64,000 bases of DNA from SKVR01 sp046291875 (GTDB lineage Bacteria; Bacteroidota; Bacteroidia; Bacteroidales; UBA7960). The notes beneath the pieces are model-generated. The model was not told the DNA's origin. It saw only the letters and a program-made list of their open reading frames with translations, and did no database searches. Of the stretch, positions 44,088 through 53,141 are shown piece after piece. A program made the translations under genes and the position numbers. The stretch is from contig JBKBSF010000009.1 of the NCBI GenBank assembly GCA_046291875.1, positions 74,734 through 138,733 of the forward strand. The letters run 5' to 3'. How positions within the stretch are numbered: the first letter of the stretch is position 1; each line of letters begins with the position of its first letter.

Positions 44088-44210
44088 CCACCCCGGAGGG
44101 GTGGTATATCGATAGAAAAAAGCACAACGAATACAAACACCACCCCAGCGGGGTGGAATACCGATAGAACAAGCAACAACCGCCGCCTCCCATCCACTCC
44201 AGCGGGGTGG
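44088..44210. repeat. Three GC-rich palindromes at ~53-base intervals
   Basis: CCACCCCGGAGGGGTGG (44088-44104), CCACCCCAGCGGGGTGG (44140-44156) and CCACTCCAGCGGGGTGG (44194-44210). The first two are followed by a conserved ATAYCGATAGAA block; the sequences between are not conserved. They resemble REP elements. Confidence 0.7.
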
Positions 44211-44245
44211 CATAACCATCCATGCCACTCACCCCAAAAACCTAT

Positions 44246-44345
44246 NNNNNNNNNNNNNNNNNNNNNNNNNNNNNNNNNNNNNNNNNNNNNNNNNNNNNNN
44301 NNNNNNNNNNNNNNNNNNNNNNNNNNNNNNNNNNNNNNNNNNNNN
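44246..44345. other. Assembly gap (100 N)
   Basis: Exactly 100 unknown bases, the conventional size for a scaffold join of unknown length. It falls inside repeats, so true length and content are unknown. Confidence 0.99.
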
Positions 44346-44377
44346 GGGGTGCCCATTCTCCCTGACGCTATTGCCTT

Positions 44378-44409
44378 TTCTATCGGTATTTGCCCCCGCT
44401 GGGGGCGGT
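44378..44409. repeat. Inverted copy of the GC-rich palindrome, right of the gap
   Basis: TTCTATCGGTATT followed by GCCCCCGCTGGGGGC and GGTGG is the reverse complement of the unit found left of the gap. Confidence 0.65.
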
Positions 44410-44417
44410 GGTTTCAA

Positions 44418-44503
44418 CCCGGAAGCTTCCAGTTGCTTCGCAAGCTGGAAGTTCCCGGACTGTGGAGAAACTGGAGACTTGCGCAGCAATTTCCGGCTTC
44501 CGG
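44418..44503. repeat. Partial copy (units B-A) of the composite palindromic repeat
   Basis: CCCGGAAGCTTCCAGTTGC ... GGAAGTTCCCGGACT followed by a diverged A unit ending GGCTTCCGG. Same orientation as the copies at 43075 and 43876. Confidence 0.75.
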
Positions 44504-44570
44504 TTTTTTGAGAAGGCCGCAATTTCATCCATCGCAATCCGTAAAAATCTGTTCCCGAAAAATAAAACCC

Positions 44571-44578
44571 TACCTTTG
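44571..44578 (+). promoter_or_regulatory. Candidate -7 element for the VF530 gene
   Basis: TACCTTTG matches TAnnTTTG, 12 bases before the ATG at 44591, so the transcript would be nearly leaderless. Confidence 0.45.
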
Positions 44579-44590
44579 CAACTCTATTCA

Positions 44591-44821
44591 ATGATTATGA
44601 GCGAACACATCAGCAACGACCCCTTGCACGGCAAAACCCTGAAGTTCATCCTGGAAACCCTCGTGGAGCAATACGGATGGGAGGAGATGGCACGCAGGAT
44701 AAGGATAAACTGCTTTGCCAAAGACCCCAGCATCAATTCCAGTCTTACGTTTTTGCGCAAAACGCCATGGGCACGGCAAAAGGTGGAGCAGCTGTACATC
44801 CAAACGCTCAGCAAAAAATAG
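44591..44821 (+). CDS. VF530-family (DUF2132) DNA-binding protein
   Basis: The 76-residue protein fits the small VF530 family closely: NDPLHGKTLKFILETLVEQYGW, then CFAKDPSINSSLTFLRKTPWARQKVE. The family fold is helical and related to the SAP-like/HeH DNA-binding folds; DNA binding is the usual description but the biological role is not established. An ATG two codons in (44597) is an alternative start. The helicase gene follows after 35 bases on the same strand. Confidence 0.88.
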   Translation: MIMSEHISNDPLHGKTLKFILETLVEQYGWEEMARRIRINCFAKDPSINSSLTFLRKTPWARQKVEQLYIQTLSKK

Positions 44822-44856
44822 GTAATACATCTTTCGTTCATCATACCCCTCTTCAC

Positions 44857-46101
44857 ATGAAGTTTCAGGATTACAAATTCATTCCCGCACTCAAGCGCAA
44901 CCTCGAAACCCTCGGGTTTAAGAAACCTACCGATATTCAGTTTAAAGCCATCCCTCCCATATTACGGGGTGAGGATGTGCTGGCCGTGGCACAGACCGGC
45001 ACTGGAAAAACAGCAGCCTTTGGCATACCGGTGATCCAGATTTTAAGCACACGCAAGGTGGTGGAGGAGACCTACGGCATTCGTTGCCTGGTGATGGAGC
45101 CCACCCATGAGCTGGCGGTTCAGGTGGCCGGGGTAATCCAGGAGCTGATGCGCGGCACCGGTCTGCGGGTGCTGGGTCTGCATGGCGGGGTACAGCAAGA
45201 CCCCCAGATTGATGAACTCAGAAGAGGTGTGGATGTGCTGGTGGCAACTCCGGGACGTATGTTTGACCTGGCCAGCCAGGGCTTCCTTACCTTCAACCGG
45301 GTAGAAATTCTTATCCTCGACGAGGCCGACCACATGCTGGAGCTGGGGTTTATCAACGATATGCGGCAACTGGTAAAGCGCATTCCCAGGCGGCGCCAGA
45401 CCCTGTTCTTTTCGGCTACCATCAACGAGCATATCAAAGACCTGGCCTACGGGCTGGTGCGCAATGCAGTGCGTATTCAGATATCGCCCAAAGACCCGGT
45501 TTCCAAAAATATTGACCATGCGGTGGCTTTTGTGGAGATGGATGATAAGCGTTTCTTCCTGGAGCATTTCATCAAGGAAAACCCCGATAGCAAAATCCTG
45601 GTGTTTGTGCGCACCAAGGTGCGGGCCGAGCGCGTGCTCAAAGCCATGGAGAGAGTAGGCATTGCCAGCCAGACCATTCATGGCGACAAAGTGCAGGATG
45701 AGCGTTCGCAGGTGATGAAGCATTTCAAGGAGGGAACCAACAAGGTGCTGATTGCTACGGATGTAAGCGCACGGGGCATTGACATTCCCAACGTAGAATT
45801 TGTAATCAATTACGACCTGCCCGAGGAGCCCGAAAATTACGTGCACCGTGTGGGGCGCACCGGCCGGGGCACCCAGAGGGGTATTGCCATCTCTTTCTGT
45901 AGTACTGAAGAAAAGGAAACGCTTGAAATCATTGAGACTTTCCTTGATAAGCCCATCACCGTAATGGAGATAAACCGCGAAGAGTATGAAGCTACCATCG
46001 ACTTTTCTGAGGCTGCCGAGCACGACTGGAAAAGCCTGCTGACAGAGGAAGATACCCGCAAAACTTCAGGTAAAGCCAAAGGAAAGAAGAAAAAGAAGTA
46101 G
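44857..46101 (+). CDS. DEAD-box ATP-dependent RNA helicase
   Basis: The 414-residue protein has the Q motif (FKKPTDIQFKAIP), Walker A AQTGTGKTA near residue 47, LDEADHMLELGF (DEAD near 155-158), SAT in FFSATI, IATDVSARGIDI and HRVGRTGRG, followed by a short basic Lys-rich tail (GKAKGKKKKK). It belongs with the RhlE-like RNA helicases involved in ribosome assembly and RNA turnover. Odd: motif Ia reads PTHELA instead of the usual PTRELA. I chose the ATG at 44857, since the frame upstream overlaps the VF530 gene and is not helicase-like. Confidence 0.93.
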   Translation: MKFQDYKFIPALKRNLETLGFKKPTDIQFKAIPPILRGEDVLAVAQTGTGKTAAFGIPVIQILSTRKVVEETYGIRCLVMEPTHELAVQVAGVIQELMRGTGLRVLGLHGGVQQDPQIDELRRGVDVLVATPGRMFDLASQGFLTFNRVEILILDEADHMLELGFINDMRQLVKRIPRRRQTLFFSATINEHIKDLAYGLVRNAVRIQISPKDPVSKNIDHAVAFVEMDDKRFFLEHFIKENPDSKILVFVRTKVRAERVLKAMERVGIASQTIHGDKVQDERSQVMKHFKEGTNKVLIATDVSARGIDIPNVEFVINYDLPEEPENYVHRVGRTGRGTQRGIAISFCSTEEKETLEIIETFLDKPITVMEINREEYEATIDFSEAAEHDWKSLLTEEDTRKTSGKAKGKKKKK

Positions 46102-46127
46102 TTCGATTCTTCTTCATCCCCCACAAA

Positions 46128-46155
46128 GGCAGACCGCTATAATATAAAGTCTGCC
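46128..46155. terminator. Hairpin between convergent genes, likely terminator
   Basis: GGCAGAC (46128-46134) and GTCTGCC (46149-46155) form a perfect 7-base-pair stem between the helicase and DASS genes. No T-run, so it is a weak call. Confidence 0.45.
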
Positions 46156-46161
46156 AACCCC

Positions 46162-47580
46162 TTATACATACAACCATACCCATGCCATAACAGCAGCAAA
46201 TGCGCTTGCAGGTCCTGCCAGGATGAAGAATATTCCTCCCCGACGAAACTCTTTCTGCTCAATCATTCCTGTGGCATAGGCAATGGCATTGGGAGGAGTA
46301 GAAACGGGCAGCAGCAGTGAGCATGAGCAGCTGATGGCCACAATTACCGGCACTGCCACACCAAAGGGGGCAGGAAGGGTTACCGACAGCGGTATCAGGA
46401 TAGAGGCCGCTGCCGTATTGCTCATTACATTGGACAGCAGCACCGCCACCAGGCTGAACATAATGGCTACCACGGCCACGGCCACCGGCAGGTTGTTGAT
46501 TTTTCCCATGATAATATCGGCCAGGCCCACATCCACCAGGGCGATACCCAGTGCCAGTCCGCCAGCCACCAGCATCAGGGTGTCCCAGGGCAACGACCTT
46601 ACCTGCTCGGCATTGATTACCTGCGTAAGGGTAAGGAACAGAATGGGAACGGCCGATGTGGCTGCCACCGGAATACCGTGCAGGGGCTCGGTTACCCACA
46701 ATCCCACCGTTACCAGCAGGGTCACGATTACAGCTTTGCGTTTAAAAGGCTCAATCTGCGCATCGCTCTGCGGTATCTGCGACAAATCCAGCCGGGTATC
46801 TTTAACCTGGAGTTTCCACGCCAGGAATTTGTAGAAGGAATAAACAAGGATGAGCCCCAGGGGTGTCCCCACCAGCATCCAGTCGATAAAGGTGATGTTG
46901 ATGCCTTGTTCCTGCAGGGCCCCAACGGCAATGGCATTGGGAGTACTGCCGATAATGGTTCCGATGCCTCCCACCGATGCTGCTGCCGGAATGCCGATCA
47001 GCAGGGCTTTGGAGTAATTGGATGTTTTTCCCATCAGTTTGATGAGGGGGAGAATGGAAGAGATCATCATGGCGGTGGTGGCAGTATTCGACATCACCAT
47101 ACTGGCAGTGGCGGTAACCAGCATCAATCCCATCAGGAGCTTTTCGGGCTCATTGCCGAATTTGCGGATGGTGAAACGAAACAGCCATCTGTCCAGCTCC
47201 ACCTCCTTCATGGCCTGGGCCAGGAAGAACCCTCCCAGAAGCAGCCATATCACATTGCTGGTCCAGGTACCTACATAAACATCTACAGGAGAGGTTTCAT
47301 CGATGATGTAATCGGTGCCAAAGCCGAAAATAAGCATCACAATGATAAAAATACCCACGGCAAAAGGAGGAATGGCCTCCGTAACCCACAGCCCGATGGC
47401 CAGAATGCCCAGGAAAAATACATAATCTACCGGAGTACCGTAGCCCAATTGCCTGAAGAAATAAGTGATGATAAGGGCGATGACAAAATTGCCGATAAAA
47501 GAGGAAGTGTTAAAAAGCCAGCTGATCTTAAGCTTCTTGTACCATCTTTCTGCTGCATACCTGGAGTCGCTTGTTGCCAT
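46162..47580 (-). CDS. DASS-family (SLC13) sodium:anion symporter
   Basis: The 472-residue membrane protein has ~11-12 helices and two inverted-repeat SNT-type motifs of the divalent anion:Na+ symporters: VMSNTATTAMM in the first half and LSNVMSNTAAASILIP in the second, plus GGIGTIIGSTPNAIAVG and LPVSTPPNAIAYATG. Such proteins import succinate, malate, fumarate or sulfate with Na+. The substrate is not predictable here. The likely use of a Na+ gradient fits the Na+-type pyrophosphatase elsewhere in the window. Confidence 0.92.
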   Translation of the reverse strand: MATSDSRYAAERWYKKLKISWLFNTSSFIGNFVIALIITYFFRQLGYGTPVDYVFFLGILAIGLWVTEAIPPFAVGIFIIVMLIFGFGTDYIIDETSPVDVYVGTWTSNVIWLLLGGFFLAQAMKEVELDRWLFRFTIRKFGNEPEKLLMGLMLVTATASMVMSNTATTAMMISSILPLIKLMGKTSNYSKALLIGIPAAASVGGIGTIIGSTPNAIAVGALQEQGINITFIDWMLVGTPLGLILVYSFYKFLAWKLQVKDTRLDLSQIPQSDAQIEPFKRKAVIVTLLVTVGLWVTEPLHGIPVAATSAVPILFLTLTQVINAEQVRSLPWDTLMLVAGGLALGIALVDVGLADIIMGKINNLPVAVAVVAIMFSLVAVLLSNVMSNTAAASILIPLSVTLPAPFGVAVPVIVAISCSCSLLLPVSTPPNAIAYATGMIEQKEFRRGGIFFILAGPASAFAAVMAWVWLYV

Positions 47581-47940
47581 ATAATCAGATTTTTAGGGTT
47601 TGGGTTGTGTGAAAGATTACAGAGAAAACATTTATTGTTGTTGGTTGCATGTGTTTTCAAAGATATGCATAATTTGTTTTTTTTAAAACCAGAACGTGCA
47701 AAACCGCCGGTAAGCGAACCTAAACTTTCCCGTACCGGAGGGCATCCTAACTCTCACCACCGTTAAATTATGTGATCAGAGTTGGCAAATAACGGGTGTG
47801 TTTTTTTACCTTTGAAAAAAAAAGCAGAGGCACGGCAGACAAATCCGCCCTTTGTTTTGTTCTTATTTTGTTTTGAGTTTCGTTAATTTTTCCCCACAGC
47901 TGCCTTAGGCCGATGGTTTGAAGAAAGATAATACTGAGAT
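47581..47940. other. Divergent intergenic region with candidate -7 element for the DASS gene
   Basis: On the minus strand TATCTTTG (47665-47658) matches TAnnTTTG, 78 bases before the DASS ATG; no -33 match. On the plus strand before glgX I see only T-rich sequence and no clear promoter. Confidence 0.4.
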
Positions 47941-50079
47941 ATGAAGACATTGGAAACATGGCCCGGAAAGCCCTATCCCCTGGGATCTACGTTTGATGGT
48001 AAAGGGGTAAATTTCGCACTTTTTTCCGAGCATGCCACTGCGGTGGAATTGTGCCTTTTTGATGAGCATGAGGTAGAAACCCATCGTATTCCTGTTCCGG
48101 ATCGCACCTACAATCAGTGGCATATCTACATCCCGGGTTTACAGCCCGGTCAGTTGTATGGTTATCGGGTGCATGGTCCTTACGATCCGGCTGCCGGGCA
48201 TCGGTTCAATCCCAATAAACTCTGTATCGACCCGTATGCAAAAGCTCTCAGTGGTATGGAGCGCTGGGATGATGCCTTATTTGGATATCGATACGGGCAT
48301 GCACAAAAGGATTTAACCTTCAGTGATACTGATAGCGCGCCTTTTGTGCCTAAGGCTATAGTGATTGATGATCACTTTGACTGGAAAGGAGATACCCAGC
48401 TAAAAATCCCACTTAATAAAACTGTTATTTACGAGCTGCATGTAAAGGGGTTTACCCAGCGCTTCCCTGGTATTCCGGATGAGATACGCGGCACCTATGC
48501 TGCTCTGCGTCATCCTGATGTAATTGCCTACCTGAAGAGCCTTGGCGTAAATGCTGTAGAGCTGATGCCGGTGCATCACTTTATTCACGACCGGCGCCTG
48601 GTAGATCTGGGACTTGTGAATTACTGGGGCTACAACAGTATCAATTTTTTTGCGCCTCATCCTCCCTACTCCTCTTCCACTCAACAAGGTATCGACCAGA
48701 TCTATGAGTTCAAGAATATGGTGAAGTCGTTGCACGAAGCCGGAATTGAGGTGATCCTTGATGTCGTATACAATCATACCGGCGAAGGCAACGAACTGGG
48801 TCCAACCCTTTGCTTTCGTGGTATCGACAATGCAGCTTATTACCGTTTGAAGCATCACGATAAGAGGTTTTACATGGATTATACCGGTACGGGCAATACC
48901 CTCAACACGGTACATCCCACTGTATTGCGCCTTATCATGGATAGTCTGCGCTACTGGGTTACCGAGATGCATGTGGATGGTTTCCGCTTCGATCTTGCTT
49001 CGGCACTGGCGCGTGAATTCAGCGATGTGGACAAGTGGGGGTCTTTCTTTGATGTGTTGCATCAAGACCCTGTGCTTTCGCAGGTAAAACTTATTGCTGA
49101 GCCCTGGGATGTGGGCGAAAATGGTTACCAGGTAGGGAATTTCCCCCAGGGGTGGCTCGAGTGGAACGGCCACTACCGCGATGTAATGCGCGATTTCTGG
49201 CGCGGACATGCGCGCACCCCCGGCGATTTTGCCTGGCGATTTACCGGTAGCTCCGACCTTTACTACGACGACTGGCGACGTCCCGTAGCCAGTATCAATT
49301 TCATAACCGCCCACGATGGTTTTACCCTTCGCGACCTGGTATCGTACAACCAGAAATACAACATGGCCAATGGCGAAGGCAACCGAGATGGGGAGAACCA
49401 CAACCGCTCCTGGAATTGCGGAGCAGAAGGCCCTACCGATGATCCTGAAATTACTGCTTTGCGTGAGAGGCAAATGCGCAATTTCCTGGCAACAATGTTT
49501 CTTTCTCAGGGTATACCTATGCTGGTGGCAGGAGATGAGCTCGCCCGCACTCAGGGTGGAAATAACAACGCCTATTGCCAGGACAATGAGATATCATGGA
49601 TTGACTGGGACAATGCAGATAAGAAATTGCTGGAGTTTACCTCAGCTCTCATTCATTTGCGGCAGAACCACCATGTTTTCTCTCGCCTGCAATGGTTTCA
49701 GTACAAGCCCATTAACGGCAAGGGGGTAAAGGATATTGAGTGGTTTGTACCCGAAGGCCGTATCATGACCATTGCCGATTGGGAAAGTGACCAGGTAAAA
49801 TCCATTGGTGTTTACCTTTCCGGCGATGGGATACAATCCCGCACCGATGAAGGACTTCCCATTGTTGACGATAATTTCTTTATCATATTCAATACCCACC
49901 ATAAGGCGATTGATTTCAAACTCCCACCAGCCGAATGGGGCAGCCCATGGCACCGGGTGCTGGATACATACACTGGTATTTGCAACGAAAACTCTTTTGA
50001 ATCTTTCCGAGCTGGGCATGTGGTAACTGTTGAGGGGAGATCGGTAATTCTTTTTAAGAACAAGAGGCAGGAGCCCTGA
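47941..50079 (+). CDS. glgX: Glycogen debranching enzyme, GlgX-type
   Basis: GlgX hydrolyses alpha-1,6 branches of phosphorylase-trimmed glycogen. The 712-residue protein has an N-terminal CBM48-like domain (GKPYPLGSTFDGKGVNFALFS), a GH13 barrel and a C-terminal beta domain. The catalytic residues are Asp351 (GFRFDLAS), Glu387 (IAEPWD) and Asp459 (TAHDGF). It lacks a signal peptide, so it acts in the cytoplasm. It is the first of four rightward genes with short gaps (68, 113 and 136 bases): glgX, treZ, ppk2 and a GNAT-nitrilase fusion. Confidence 0.94.
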   Translation: MKTLETWPGKPYPLGSTFDGKGVNFALFSEHATAVELCLFDEHEVETHRIPVPDRTYNQWHIYIPGLQPGQLYGYRVHGPYDPAAGHRFNPNKLCIDPYAKALSGMERWDDALFGYRYGHAQKDLTFSDTDSAPFVPKAIVIDDHFDWKGDTQLKIPLNKTVIYELHVKGFTQRFPGIPDEIRGTYAALRHPDVIAYLKSLGVNAVELMPVHHFIHDRRLVDLGLVNYWGYNSINFFAPHPPYSSSTQQGIDQIYEFKNMVKSLHEAGIEVILDVVYNHTGEGNELGPTLCFRGIDNAAYYRLKHHDKRFYMDYTGTGNTLNTVHPTVLRLIMDSLRYWVTEMHVDGFRFDLASALAREFSDVDKWGSFFDVLHQDPVLSQVKLIAEPWDVGENGYQVGNFPQGWLEWNGHYRDVMRDFWRGHARTPGDFAWRFTGSSDLYYDDWRRPVASINFITAHDGFTLRDLVSYNQKYNMANGEGNRDGENHNRSWNCGAEGPTDDPEITALRERQMRNFLATMFLSQGIPMLVAGDELARTQGGNNNAYCQDNEISWIDWDNADKKLLEFTSALIHLRQNHHVFSRLQWFQYKPINGKGVKDIEWFVPEGRIMTIADWESDQVKSIGVYLSGDGIQSRTDEGLPIVDDNFFIIFNTHHKAIDFKLPPAEWGSPWHRVLDTYTGICNENSFESFRAGHVVTVEGRSVILFKNKRQEP

Positions 50080-50147
50080 CCGAATCTTCTTGCTGCGCCA
50101 GAATGGAAGAACGTTGGTTGTGAAGACTGTCATCAAAGATCGTAATT

Positions 50148-52007
50148 ATGAATACAAGCCTTATACAATCACGAACACTGGGATTGAACTTTGGTTCCGA
50201 CGGTACTGCATCGGTACTGGTTTGGGCTCCACATGCCCGCAAGGTTAGCCTGGAGACAGAAGGCAAGCCCACATTGCCTTTGCAGAAGATGCAGTACGGT
50301 TACTGGCAGGCAGTAGCCGAGCACATCCTGCCGGGCGATCGTTATGGCATCAGGATCAACGGCAAGGAACTCTTACCCGATCCGGCTTCCCTGTCGCAGC
50401 CCGATGGTGTGCACAAACCCTCGGAGGTGGTTGATCTGAGGGCAATACGCAAAATCCGGTGTGAAGATTGGAAAGGTGCTGACGACACCAGTTTGATCAT
50501 CTATGAACTGCATGTGGGCACTTTTTCTCCTGAGGGCACCTTTGCCGGAGTGGAAAAGAAATTATCCTATCTGCAGCAGTTGGGTGTTAATGCCATTGAA
50601 ATCATGCCGGTAGCCGCTTTCCCGGGCATGCGAAACTGGGGCTACGATGGGGTGTATCCCTATGCAGTGCAGCACTCTTATGGTGGGCCTGAAGCGTTTG
50701 CCCGTCTTGTTAAACGTTGTCATGAGCATGGCATTGCTGTGATCCTTGATGTGGTATACAATCACCTGGGTCCCGAAGGAAACTATCTGGGACATTACGG
50801 ACCTTATTTTACCGCAAAGTACAATACACCCTGGGGCAAAGCCCTCAATTTTGATGATTCCTGGTGCGATGGGGTGCGCCGCTACTTTCTGGAGAATGCC
50901 CTGATGTGGCTACGCGATTTTCATGTAGATGGATTGCGTCTGGATGCGGTGCATGCCATGCAAGATGTAAGCCCACGGCATATACTCCAGGAGCTTAGCC
51001 TGGCAGTGCAACAGCTCAATCGAACCTCAGGAGCAAGGCACTTCCTGATTGGAGAGTCCGACCTCAACGACACTAAGTTCATCGCCCCTACCTGCAAAAG
51101 CGGGTATGGCCTTGATATGCAATGGACCGACGATTGGCATCATTCACTGCACGCCCTGCTTACGGGCGAAAAAAATGGCTATTACAGCGATTTTGGCTCG
51201 CTGCAGCATTTGTGTAAGTCGTACAATCATGCCTTTGTTTACAATGGCAGTTACTCGCTGCATCGAAAAAGGGTGTATGGCACTCCCACCATAGGGGAGC
51301 CTGGGCATAAGTTTGTGATATATGCCCAAAACCACGATCAGGTGGGAAACCGCCTTTGGGGCGACAGATTGAGTGCGCAGCTAGGTTTTGAAAGTCTTAA
51401 ACTTGCCGCAGCAGCAATGTTTTTCAGCCCCTTTGTGCCTATGCTTTTTATGGGCGAAGAGTATGGTGAGCAAGCCCCTTTTCTGTTTTTTGTGGACCAT
51501 GGCGACCCACAGCTGCTGGAGCAGGTACGTAAAGGCCGACGCAGAGAATACCGTGATTTTATGAAAGGAGGTATGCCTCCTGATCCGGCGCTGGAAGAAA
51601 CTTTTCACGCCTCAAAGCTAAGGTGGAACTTTTCTGGAGATAAACAGCAACAAACGATGCTGGCCTTTTACACTGCATGTATTGCGTTGCGGAAAAAGCA
51701 TAAGCTGCTCCAGGGGGAGCGCGATAATTTTCTTGCCCGTGAAGCAGTGCCAGAGAAAACACTGGTGCTAATCCATAAAAGCGATGATGCATGGCTGCTG
51801 GCAGTTTTAAATTTTTCTGCTTCAGATGAAGAAACCCTGATTCCTGAGCTGGCAGGCAAAAGGATAAATCTGCTTATGTATTCTGCTCATCGCAAATGGG
51901 GAGGAATCGTGGATGATAACTTTGTGCCCCTGCATACCGATACCACCGGATTATGGGTGAAGTCAGCAGCTCATTCGGTAGTAGTTGCAATATACACCAC
52001 CGGATAA
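50148..52007 (+). CDS. treZ: Malto-oligosyltrehalose trehalohydrolase
   Basis: TreZ releases trehalose from the maltooligosyl-trehalose made by TreY. The 619-residue protein has an N-terminal CBM48-like domain (GLNFGSDGTASVLVWAPHA) and a GH13 barrel with Asp266 (GLRLDAVHAM), Glu303 (LIGESDLND) and Asp397 (YAQNHDQVGNR). The TreZ-specific WTDDWHHSLHALLTGE and MLFMGEEYGE stretches distinguish it from branching enzyme. No treY or treS lies nearby, so either TreY is encoded elsewhere or this enzyme acts on other glucans together with the GlgX next door. Confidence 0.9.
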   Translation: MNTSLIQSRTLGLNFGSDGTASVLVWAPHARKVSLETEGKPTLPLQKMQYGYWQAVAEHILPGDRYGIRINGKELLPDPASLSQPDGVHKPSEVVDLRAIRKIRCEDWKGADDTSLIIYELHVGTFSPEGTFAGVEKKLSYLQQLGVNAIEIMPVAAFPGMRNWGYDGVYPYAVQHSYGGPEAFARLVKRCHEHGIAVILDVVYNHLGPEGNYLGHYGPYFTAKYNTPWGKALNFDDSWCDGVRRYFLENALMWLRDFHVDGLRLDAVHAMQDVSPRHILQELSLAVQQLNRTSGARHFLIGESDLNDTKFIAPTCKSGYGLDMQWTDDWHHSLHALLTGEKNGYYSDFGSLQHLCKSYNHAFVYNGSYSLHRKRVYGTPTIGEPGHKFVIYAQNHDQVGNRLWGDRLSAQLGFESLKLAAAAMFFSPFVPMLFMGEEYGEQAPFLFFVDHGDPQLLEQVRKGRRREYRDFMKGGMPPDPALEETFHASKLRWNFSGDKQQQTMLAFYTACIALRKKHKLLQGERDNFLAREAVPEKTLVLIHKSDDAWLLAVLNFSASDEETLIPELAGKRINLLMYSAHRKWGGIVDDNFVPLHTDTTGLWVKSAAHSVVVAIYTTG

Positions 52008-52120
52008 GGCGCAGTGGCTGATGGCTTATAAATGACCCTTTTGCCTTCTGGCTTAGGGCCTGGAAAAAACCACTCACTGTTTGCAAATAACCGCATTATG
52101 AACCTATTAATTGCAGACGT

Positions 52121-53005
52121 ATGAAAAATGTGATGCCCGGCGATTTTATCGTTGACCGGCCGGTGGTACTGGCCGATATTCCCACCCGCATGGAAACCGA
52201 CCTTACCAAGCAGGATAAAAAGAATGCTTTGAAAAAGGTGGGTAAAAAACTCAGCAAGATGCAGGATGTGATGTATGCCCACAACCGCTATGGCGTGCTG
52301 GTATGTTTGCAGGGTATGGATACTTCGGGGAAGGACAGCCTGATACGTGAAACGTTCAGTAAATTTAATCCGCGCGGGGTAGTGGTGCATAGCTTCAAAC
52401 CCCCTACCAGTAAGGAACTGCAATATGATTACCTTTGGAGGCATTACGTTGCCCTGCCCATGAAAGGCAAATACGCCATCTTCAACCGCAGCCACTACGA
52501 AAATGTACTGGTTACCCGGGTCAATCCCCAATACCTGCTCAATGAGAATATACCCCGGGTTGAGAAGGTTGAAGATATCCCTGCTGATTTCTGGGAAAGG
52601 AGGTTTGAGCAAATCCGAAACTTTGAAAAGCATATTGCAGAGAATGGCATTATCGTTTTTAAGTTTTTTCTGCACCTGAGCAAGGAGGAGCAGCGCTTGC
52701 GTCTGCTTCGCAGGTTGCGAAAAGAAAACAAAAACTGGAAATTTGCCCCCAGCGACCTTAGTGAACGCAAACTCTGGGATGATTACTGGGTGAGCTACCA
52801 GGAGGCCATCAATCAAACCTCCCTGCCTCATGCTCCCTGGTATATAGTTCCAGCTGACGACAAACAGGAGGCACGATATATTGTGGCGAAGATTATTTAT
52901 GAAGAGATGAAGAAATACACCGATATTGTGGAGCCCAATCTCGACCCAGGCATTAAGGAAAACATTCACATGTATAAGGAAAAATTGAGTACCCGGGAAT
53001 TGTAA
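52121..53005 (+). CDS. ppk2: Polyphosphate kinase 2 family protein
   Basis: PPK2 enzymes transfer phosphate between polyphosphate and nucleotides. The 294-residue single-domain protein has the Walker A-like GMDTSGKDSL near residue 65, the Walker B-like FNRSHYENVLVTRV, and the lid-module arginines in LRLLRRLRKE. The FNRSHYE form and length resemble class III PPK2, which can phosphorylate both AMP and ADP. It follows treZ by 113 bases. Linking glycogen and polyphosphate reserves is a reasonable inference from the neighbourhood. Confidence 0.9.
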   Translation: MKNVMPGDFIVDRPVVLADIPTRMETDLTKQDKKNALKKVGKKLSKMQDVMYAHNRYGVLVCLQGMDTSGKDSLIRETFSKFNPRGVVVHSFKPPTSKELQYDYLWRHYVALPMKGKYAIFNRSHYENVLVTRVNPQYLLNENIPRVEKVEDIPADFWERRFEQIRNFEKHIAENGIIVFKFFLHLSKEEQRLRLLRRLRKENKNWKFAPSDLSERKLWDDYWVSYQEAINQTSLPHAPWYIVPADDKQEARYIVAKIIYEEMKKYTDIVEPNLDPGIKENIHMYKEKLSTREL

Positions 53006-53141
53006 CCGCAAGGCGTTAAAGCACTGGCCTTTTCTAAGGATGCATTGCAAACGCACATATGGAATTACCCATTATCATCCTGCTGGATTAAAAAAACCTG
53101 GGTATATTTATAATTATTTTGTATCAATGATCTGACTAGCT

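Noticed and set aside
44088..44210. Three palindromes at 52-54-base intervals resembling a short CRISPR array
   Set aside because: The units differ from each other, one is inverted across the gap, the repeat is a GC-rich palindrome of the REP kind, and no cas genes are near. The Cas4-like protein at 11445 is a DUF2779 family member.
43075..44503. Integron gene-cassette array with attC sites
   Set aside because: The hairpins lack GTTRRRY/RYYYAAC core sites and there is no tyrosine integrase in the window. The cassette-like look is reported without the integron label.
44677..44856. Longer start for the DEAD-box helicase
   Set aside because: The extension overlaps the VF530 gene in another frame and does not resemble helicase sequence; the ATG at 44857 gives the usual N-terminus.
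46678..47766. 362-codon open frame antisense to the DASS transporter
   Set aside because: His/Gln/Gly-rich composition from complementing a hydrophobic membrane protein; no family.
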